In this document: piece after piece, positions 12,488 through 16,937 of the stretch | How positions within the stretch are numbered: the stretch's first letter is position 1 | How the letters are laid out: every line of letters starts with the position of its first letter | Assembly: GCA_021296025.1 (NCBI GenBank) | Contig: JAGWBF010000041.1 | Span: 1-16,937 of the forward strand | Length of the DNA: 16,937 bases | Source of the DNA: Dehalococcoidia bacterium | GTDB taxonomy: Bacteria; Chloroflexota; Dehalococcoidia; Lucifugimonadales; JAGWBF01 | Reading direction: 5' to 3' | The notes under the pieces: model-generated | What the model was told of the DNA's origin: nothing | What the model saw: the letters and a program-made list of their open reading frames with translations, nothing else | Database searches by the model: none | Made by a program: the position numbers and the translations under genes

Positions 12488-14011
12488 CGCGGGCACCCCT
12501 AGAGCTACCAGGAACATGACCGCCAAGCCCTCGGCGTGGGGAGAGAAGAAGCTGGTAACATCGTCGTCAAAAAAGGTCAGCCCACTGGCTCCCAGCCTCT
12601 GGGCATAAGCCGACAGGTACATCTTTCCTCCGACTATCCCCGCCTCCAGCTGGGCTGCCCTGTAGCCCCGGTTCCCATAGCGGGCAAGGGCATGGTCCAG
12701 GTCGGTCAGGAAAAACACATCCACGCTGGCGTCGGCGGGTATGTCCTGCTGGAGGCCCAGGTAGCCTCCGGCGTTTCGGAAGTCGCCCTCTTCCAGCATC
12801 TCCAGCGAGCCCGCCTCCCGGTCGAAGAAGTAGCTCCCCGAGGGGAGGCCCATCACATCGTTGACTATGAGGTAGAGGCGGCAGAGGCTGGTCCCAAGGG
12901 GGTCGAGAAAGTCGGCAGGGACACCCCTGGTTGACTGAGTGAGGATGGTGGACAGCTGCTTCAGGGTTACCGGCTCCCTGGCAAACTGGCGGGACGAGCC
13001 CCGGCGCTTTACCACCGCCTCCAGGCCCGTATCTGCTGCATCGAGCACCGAGGGCGGCCCCAATGGGAACTCCCGTCCCGAAGGGCTGGGAGGGGGCGGG
13101 GCTTCCGTCGGCCCGTTCCGAGCATCCCGTGCCTGATCGGGGTCGTCCAGGCAGGAAGCCTGGTGCATCTGCCGGATAGCCGGGTAGTCCACCTGGGTCC
13201 TGGACAGGGGCATGGTCTCCAGGCCCAGCCCGGGAGTCGGCAGCGCCTCACCCTGCGTCGGGTCTGTGGCCCTGCCCAGGGGGACCAGGGTTAGGGCCAC
13301 CTCCTGCTGGGTGTCGAGGTCCAGCAACTCGCTGACCATCGAGTCCACAAAGCCGGCGACTATGCTTGTGGGAATCCGGTGGGCTGCAGACATAGCCAGC
13401 AGATTGGCCAGGATGGTCCCGTTGTCCCAGAAGCAGTGGCGGTAGGCCCGGGAGCGGTACTTCCAGGAGTTCCGCCAGAAGGTGCTGGTGCACACCACCA
13501 CGGAGGGGGCTTGGGCTATGGCCTCCTGGCCCCCGCTGGCCTGCACAAGGTTGGCGCGGTAGTCGCCGCTTCGCAGCCTTGTCAGGGAGAAGTCATGGAC
13601 GCCGAAGTGATAAACGCCAGCCTCCAGCCCGGGCAGGTCGCCGCACACCAGGTACAGTTCAACGTGGTAGAGGGCCCCTGTGCAGGCGGCTGCCCTGAAG
13701 TGTATCTCCCCACCGGGGAAGGTGCGCTTCTTGGTAATGCCGGCGGCATGGTGCAGCAGGCTGGCGAGGATGGGGAGGCCGGGGACCGATTCGCCCTCGA
13801 AGCTGCCGTCGCTGGCCACAGCATCCAGGGCGCCCACGCCCGAAGGCGGTATCTCCCTGGGCAGAGGGATTGGGTCAAGTTCGGTGTAAATCTTGTAGGG
13901 CAGGGGCTGGTTGCTGAAGTCAAGATAGTGGGGTTCGCTGTGAATGCTTAGCAGCGAGTGCTTGGTGTCGTTGTGGTATGCGATAGCAGCTTCCACATCC
14001 CGGTTGGTCAA
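12476..14011 (-). CDS. SagB/ThcOx-type nitroreductase-like dehydrogenase, tandem domains
   Basis: A 511-residue flavin oxidoreductase-like protein made of two nitroreductase-fold domains. The first spans about 1-250 (RDVEAAIAYHNDTKHSL, LYHVELYLVC, SRAYRHCFWDNGTILANLLAMSAA). The second spans about 325-505 (VVKRRGSSRQFA, which resembles the FMN-binding RRS-R start, then YLIVNDVMGLPSGSYFFD, GYRAAQLEAGIVGGKMYLSA, GLTFFDDDVTSFF). A proline-rich linker (300-320) joins them. Relatives oxidise thiazoline/oxazoline rings in modified peptides, but no cyclodehydratase (YcaO) or precursor peptide is visible nearby. The related stand-alone SagB-like proteins are of unknown function. The start is TTG 14009-14011, with AGGAG 8 nt upstream. 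It lies 33 nt after the DinB-fold gene on the same strand, probably in one operon. Confidence 0.87.
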   Translation of the reverse strand: MTNRDVEAAIAYHNDTKHSLLSIHSEPHYLDFSNQPLPYKIYTELDPIPLPREIPPSGVGALDAVASDGSFEGESVPGLPILASLLHHAAGITKKRTFPGGEIHFRAAACTGALYHVELYLVCGDLPGLEAGVYHFGVHDFSLTRLRSGDYRANLVQASGGQEAIAQAPSVVVCTSTFWRNSWKYRSRAYRHCFWDNGTILANLLAMSAAHRIPTSIVAGFVDSMVSELLDLDTQQEVALTLVPLGRATDPTQGEALPTPGLGLETMPLSRTQVDYPAIRQMHQASCLDDPDQARDARNGPTEAPPPPSPSGREFPLGPPSVLDAADTGLEAVVKRRGSSRQFAREPVTLKQLSTILTQSTRGVPADFLDPLGTSLCRLYLIVNDVMGLPSGSYFFDREAGSLEMLEEGDFRNAGGYLGLQQDIPADASVDVFFLTDLDHALARYGNRGYRAAQLEAGIVGGKMYLSAYAQRLGASGLTFFDDDVTSFFSPHAEGLAVMFLVALGVPARRR

Positions 14012-14044
14012 TCCGCGGCTCCTAATGCGCCCCCGGCGCCGTCT

Positions 14045-14566
14045 TTAGATGGGGCTGCCCGCCAGTCCCTGTATGCCCTTGAGCGTGTATATCTCCCCCA
14101 GGTGGGTGTAGCCGTGGGTCAGAAGCACCGTGCCCAGCACATGGCCCAGGGTCATCTCCCCCAGGGGCCGAATGGTCATCTGCTGCGCCAGGTCATCCTC
14201 GGTGATGGTCCCCATGTACGCCCTGGTGTCCTCCCAGACCTGGGACATGTACTCCCCAAAGGCCGCCAGGTCGGAGATGCGAAGGGCTGAGGCCTCCTCT
14301 CGGGTCATGCCGGTGCCCTGGGCCTTGGAGTCCAGCCCGAAGCGCTCGTCCCACTTGCCTTCCATCCAGATAGTCGGCTTCCGTTGCAGGACGAACCGGA
14401 TTATGTTGTCCACGGTGCGGGCGTAGTGCCATGCAACGAAGGCTATGTGGTTGGAGTCGCTGCCGGCCCGGAAGTGGGCTTGGTCGTCGGTAAGCCCCTT
14501 GGTAGCATCGTTGATGGAGCTGTGGAGGCTGGCGAGGGACTCGGCGATGAAAGACACCTGGGACAT
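14045..14566 (-). CDS. DinB-fold (DinB/YfiT-like) putative metalloprotein
   Basis: A 173-residue four-helix-bundle protein of the DinB superfamily. Conserved histidines typical of the metal triad are seen: H47 in HIAFVAWHYARTVDN, and H151 and H155 in LLTHGYTHLGEIYTLKG near the C-terminus. Relatives bind Ni or Zn and some act as thiol-dependent transferases (bacillithiol or mycothiol), while many are of unknown function. The start is ATG 14564-14566, with AAGGAG about 9 nt upstream. It is the first gene of a two-gene minus-strand operon with the SagB-like gene, whose start follows after 33 nt. The substrate is unknown. Despite the name, DNA-damage induction is not implied. Confidence 0.9.
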   Translation of the reverse strand: MSQVSFIAESLASLHSSINDATKGLTDDQAHFRAGSDSNHIAFVAWHYARTVDNIIRFVLQRKPTIWMEGKWDERFGLDSKAQGTGMTREEASALRISDLAAFGEYMSQVWEDTRAYMGTITEDDLAQQMTIRPLGEMTLGHVLGTVLLTHGYTHLGEIYTLKGIQGLAGSPI

Positions 14567-14793
14567 GGAGATGGCTCCTTGGGAGAGAGTATGGGACTCC
14601 GCTTGCCAGTCTAACCCGTGGCGGGAGGGGCGGCAACCTTGCGTGTTGTATGAGGGATGTGCAATGGGCCCGGGGGCTGGGAAGAGAGCGCTCCGGTCGA
14701 AATGGTGGGGGAATCAGCCTGCCAAGCTGGCTGGACGTTACTCCCAGCAGCCCCCTATATGGCGGAACATCCACCTCCAGAGCATTAGTCTAC
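14567..14793. other. Intergenic boundary region without gene
   Basis: No credible gene is seen between the DinB-fold gene and the promoter of the zinc-ribbon gene. Short frames here are antisense or out-of-frame continuations. A 5-bp GCTGG/CCAGC inverted pair lies around 14725-14755 with no T-run. Base composition shifts from GC-rich to more A/T-rich across this stretch, so it may mark the edge of an acquired segment. No tRNA, direct repeat or integrase was found to support an attachment site. Confidence 0.4.
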
Positions 14794-14822
14794 TTGAGGC
14801 AGTAACAAGAGGGAGATAGAAT
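14794..14822 (+). promoter_or_regulatory. Sigma70-like promoter of the zinc-ribbon gene
   Basis: TTGAGG (14794-14799) and TAGAAT (14817-14822) are spaced 17 bp. The -10 overlaps an ATG at 14821. Transcription would begin near 14829, so the ATG at 14828 would sit at the RNA 5' end and ATG 14861 would have a leader of about 32 nt. This bears on which start is used. Confidence 0.45.
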
Positions 14823-14827
14823 GGTCA

Positions 14828-15439
14828 ATGCAATCCAGTCTTAAGGAACGCCGCTACACCATGCCCAAGCCAGAATGTCCACATTGTGCGAGCCCACACG
14901 ATTTAGATGCCAGAACCTACGCATTCTACAAAGGCCCGGTTACATGTCGTGTGTGCCAGCGAAGATTCTACGTGGAATTCGGTGATGAATCTGGCTCCAG
15001 TTGGAATAACTACTTAGAAGGCGGTCAACTTCTTGCACCTATACGGCCAATCGGTAACCCTGATTTGCTTGAGGGTCTGCAAGAACTTGGTATACCGCAA
15101 GGCATCCTCAAGGATTTCGAAGATGCAAGCCATTGTGTTGACTATGGTATGCCTCGAGCGGCAGCAGTCATGTGCCGTTCGGCAGTTCAGGGTGCGTTGC
15201 TGGCAAAAGGTATACCCGACGATCAACCACAGAGCATGGTCAACAAGGCACGTAACTGTGGCATTCTGTCAGAGATGGTGAAGCAGCTTTGCACAGTTGC
15301 AGTCTTTTTGGGCGGCAAGGGTGGCCATCCCCAGGCCGATTGGACAGACCAAATAGGGCACCAAGAGGCGCAACAGGCATTGCTGGTGACGCATCGTGTG
15401 CTACTAGAGTTGTTTCCCTCTGATGGTCTGCCCTTCTGA
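14828..15439 (+). CDS. Zinc-ribbon protein with DUF4145-like helical domain
   Basis: A 203-residue protein. Residues 12-60 form a zinc ribbon, PECPHC then CRVCQRRFYV (CxxC...CxxC). The rest is a helical domain with LKDFEDASHCVDYGMPRAAAVMCRSAVQGALLAKGI, which resembles the DUF4145 pattern of an alanine-rich helix with R followed by A/LE. DUF4145-like domains recur in restriction-modification and other defence-linked proteins, but their role is not known. The start is unsettled: ATG 14828 is the longest, while ATG 14861 (MPKPECPHC) puts the ribbon at the N-terminus as usual and agrees better with the promoter. A 7-codon frame (14821-14844) overlaps the first start. A/T content is higher than in the genes on its left. 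It precedes the 85-residue gene by 116 nt and the methyltransferase. Confidence 0.75.
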   Translation: MQSSLKERRYTMPKPECPHCASPHDLDARTYAFYKGPVTCRVCQRRFYVEFGDESGSSWNNYLEGGQLLAPIRPIGNPDLLEGLQELGIPQGILKDFEDASHCVDYGMPRAAAVMCRSAVQGALLAKGIPDDQPQSMVNKARNCGILSEMVKQLCTVAVFLGGKGGHPQADWTDQIGHQEAQQALLVTHRVLLELFPSDGLPF

Positions 15440-15485
15440 TCTGGCGCCGCACCTAGTTTAAGACAAATCTGGGGCTCTTGTTGGA

Positions 15486-15514
15486 TTGACTTTGTCGATG
15501 CTGTTCTTGATGAT
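15486..15514 (+). promoter_or_regulatory. Weak candidate promoter before the 85-residue gene
   Basis: TTGACT (15486-15491) and GATGAT (15509-15514) are separated by 17 bp in the 116-nt gap. The -10 differs from consensus at two bases. It could drive the small gene and the methyltransferase separately from the zinc-ribbon gene. Confidence 0.3.
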
Positions 15515-15555
15515 AGCTCTACGAAAAACCATCGTTTAGTTAGCTGCCCCATCAT

Positions 15556-15813
15556 ATGGCCAAAGAAGTAATTACTAATGTCGTAAAGGTCTGGTCATCA
15601 GTGAATGACTTGGTGGATGATGTGCTTAACTGGCCGGAAGCGGGTCAGGAGTCTGATTTAGAAGCTGTTGCACGGGCACGGCCCTCGTCCACGGTGCACG
15701 GGCACATGACGACTCGATTGATGCTCCGAGATGGTAACGGCGGTGAAATAGCATTGCCTGTGCAGCTTGTTTTGGAAGTTGCATTTGATGTTTCGCCTTC
15801 CCAGGAATCTTGA
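15556..15813 (+). CDS. Unrecognised 85-residue protein upstream of the methyltransferase
   Basis: I do not recognise a family. The 85-residue protein starts with ATNVVKVWSSVNDLVDDVLNW-like helical sequence (MAKEVITNVVKVW, then SSVNDLVDDVLNWPE), followed by a turn and VHGHMTTRLMLRDGNGGEIALPVQLVLEV, which alternates like two or three beta strands. There is no membrane segment and no cysteine. No good ribosome site is seen before ATG 15556. Its TGA is 3 nt before the ATG of the methyltransferase, so translation is likely coupled. Small accessory or control genes are common beside methyltransferases, but it does not look like a helix-turn-helix controller. Confidence 0.6.
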   Translation: MAKEVITNVVKVWSSVNDLVDDVLNWPEAGQESDLEAVARARPSSTVHGHMTTRLMLRDGNGGEIALPVQLVLEVAFDVSPSQES

Positions 15814-15816
15814 TCC

Positions 15817-16937
15817 ATGGGCACCGCCAACTTCACCGATAAGACCATCTGGACCGGAGACAACCTTGACATTCTCCGGGGTATGAACTCGGAATGTGTT
15901 GACCTTATCTATTTAGACCCGCCCTTCAACTCCAACCAGAACTACGCTGCCCCAGTGGGTAGCAAGGCTGCTGGTGCGGCTTTTAAGGACACATGGACGC
16001 TATCAGACCTTGATGTTGCTTGGATGGGATTGATCGCGGATGAACAGCCCGCCGTTGCGCATCTTCTCCGCACTGCTGGGCTGACGCATGGTAAGGGGAT
16101 GCAATCCTATCTGACCATGATGGCGGTGCGTTTGATAGAAATGAATCGAGTGCTGAAGCCTCCAGGCAGCATTTACGTCCACTGCGACCCCACTGCCAGT
16201 CATTACCTCAAGATGCTAATGGACGCTATCTACGGGCAGAGGAACTTCAGGAATGAAATTACGTGGAAGCGGCGACATGGATTTTCTAGTGCCGTGCACA
16301 AGTCAGTGAGATTTGGAGTCTGCACAGACATTCTCTTGTTTTACGCCAAGTCGGAAGATACTAAGTTCTATCCCCAATACAACACCAATTCATCAGAATA
16401 CCAAACGTATGTTGAGAACCATTTTACTCAGGTTGATGAGCATGGGCGCAGGTATCAAGCAAATAATCTGGCGAATCCAAATTACAGGCCCAATCTAATC
16501 TATGAGTACAAAGGATACCCTCCTCCGGAGAATGGATGGACGATTACTCGAGAGAAAATGGAACAATGGGACAAAGAGGGACGTATCCATTTCCCCAAGA
16601 ACCAGGATGGTAGGCTTCGGAGGAAGAGTTTCAGTGACGAATTGAAGGGTATGCCTTTACAGAATCTGTGGGACGACATTCAGATGGTATCGCCTCACTC
16701 TAAAGAGGGTACAGGCTACCCCACTCAGAAGCCGTTAGTGCTCCTGGAGCGGATTATCAAGGCAAGCTCCAACGAAGGCGATGTAGTGCTGGACCCCTTT
16801 TGTGGCTGTGCCACTGCCTGCGTTGCTGCTGACAAACTGGGGCGCAAGTGGGTAGGCATCGACATATCACCTAAGGCAGTTGAGCTCGTCAATATAAGAC
16901 TTCAAGAAACTATGGGCAGTCTATTTCATAACCGCTA
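15817..16937 (+). CDS. Beta-class site-specific DNA methyltransferase (3' truncated)
   Basis: An open frame of 373 complete codons runs from ATG 15817 to the window end with no stop. It is an amino-methyltransferase that uses S-adenosylmethionine to make N6-methyladenine or N4-methylcytosine. The catalytic motif IV is DLIYLDPPFNSNQNY (DPPF at 34-37). A long variable target-recognition region follows. TQKPLVLLERII (303-314) is motif X-like, and VVLDPFCGCATACVAA (motif I, 324-337) lies near the end, with GRKWVGIDIS after it. The order IV, target region, X, I marks the beta class. Motif I has C and A where the usual form is DPFxGSGT. The end (KAVELVNIRLQETMG) suggests further sequence; I recall relatives with an HNH nuclease domain after this point, but that lies outside the window. 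The start is 3 nt after the 85-residue gene. Confidence 0.92.
   Translation, partial: MGTANFTDKTIWTGDNLDILRGMNSECVDLIYLDPPFNSNQNYAAPVGSKAAGAAFKDTWTLSDLDVAWMGLIADEQPAVAHLLRTAGLTHGKGMQSYLTMMAVRLIEMNRVLKPPGSIYVHCDPTASHYLKMLMDAIYGQRNFRNEITWKRRHGFSSAVHKSVRFGVCTDILLFYAKSEDTKFYPQYNTNSSEYQTYVENHFTQVDEHGRRYQANNLANPNYRPNLIYEYKGYPPPENGWTITREKMEQWDKEGRIHFPKNQDGRLRRKSFSDELKGMPLQNLWDDIQMVSPHSKEGTGYPTQKPLVLLERIIKASSNEGDVVLDPFCGCATACVAADKLGRKWVGIDISPKAVELVNIRLQETMGSLFHNR

Noticed and set aside
13379..13951. 190-codon + strand frame opposite the SagB-like gene
   Set aside because: Shadow of a GC-rich coding region; composition and lack of motifs argue against a gene.
14193..14774. 193-codon minus-strand frame covering the DinB-fold gene and the gap
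   Set aside because: It is out of frame with the DinB-fold gene, proline/arginine-rich and without domains; the DinB frame has the histidine triad and a ribosome site.

Overview
The window looks like chromosome from an uncultured, free-living aerobic bacterium, most plausibly a Chloroflexota lineage of the Dehalococcoidia/SAR202 type, with Actinobacteria-like groups as the alternative. This rests on gene content and is inference. It carries an LLM-type F420-linked oxidoreductase, a SnoaL-like protein, a VOC protein, a DinB-fold protein, an HAE3/MMPL exporter, an acyl-CoA ligase and an actinobacterial-style GT20 trehalose synthase. Most of the DNA is GC-rich and starts are often GTG or TTG. 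No rRNA, CRISPR array, transposase or integrase is visible.

Left part (1-6339). The 3' end of an acyl-CoA synthetase is followed by a Fur-family repressor, both on +. A long minus-strand block follows. Reading along the minus strand, it begins with a SnoaL-like gene. Next is a three-gene DsrE-family sulfur-relay-like operon with its own promoter. After that come a 58-nt tRNA-like element lacking an anticodon arm, a VOC protein, and a 924-residue RND/MMPL exporter that ends 3 nt from the convergent fur stop.

Middle (6421-12302). A strong sigma70-like promoter drives an LLM oxidoreductase, a divergent protein kinase-like protein and a PP2C-type phosphatase. Next, on minus, is an unrecognised 190-residue protein. 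Divergent from it is trehalose-6-phosphate phosphatase (otsB, +), which runs into convergent trehalose-6-phosphate synthase (otsA, -). The two share a CTAG overlap that serves as both stop codons. OtsA makes trehalose-6-phosphate and OtsB removes the phosphate. The kinase/phosphatase pair next door could be a signalling switch for the same stress response, but nothing in the sequence proves that link. otsB has no ATG, GTG or TTG start that keeps its catalytic aspartate.

Right part (12303-16937). A promoter/palindrome region lies upstream of otsA. Then come a tandem-domain SagB/ThcOx-like flavin oxidoreductase and a DinB-fold protein, both on minus. From about 14790 the DNA becomes more A/T-rich. 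It carries a + strand cassette of a zinc-ribbon/DUF4145-like protein, an 85-residue unknown, and a beta-class DNA methyltransferase cut by the window end. This looks like an acquired restriction-modification or defence-type cassette.

The best candidates for something unusual are the anticodon-less tRNA-like element, the otsB start problem, the kinase-phosphatase-trehalose neighbourhood and the cassette at the right edge.
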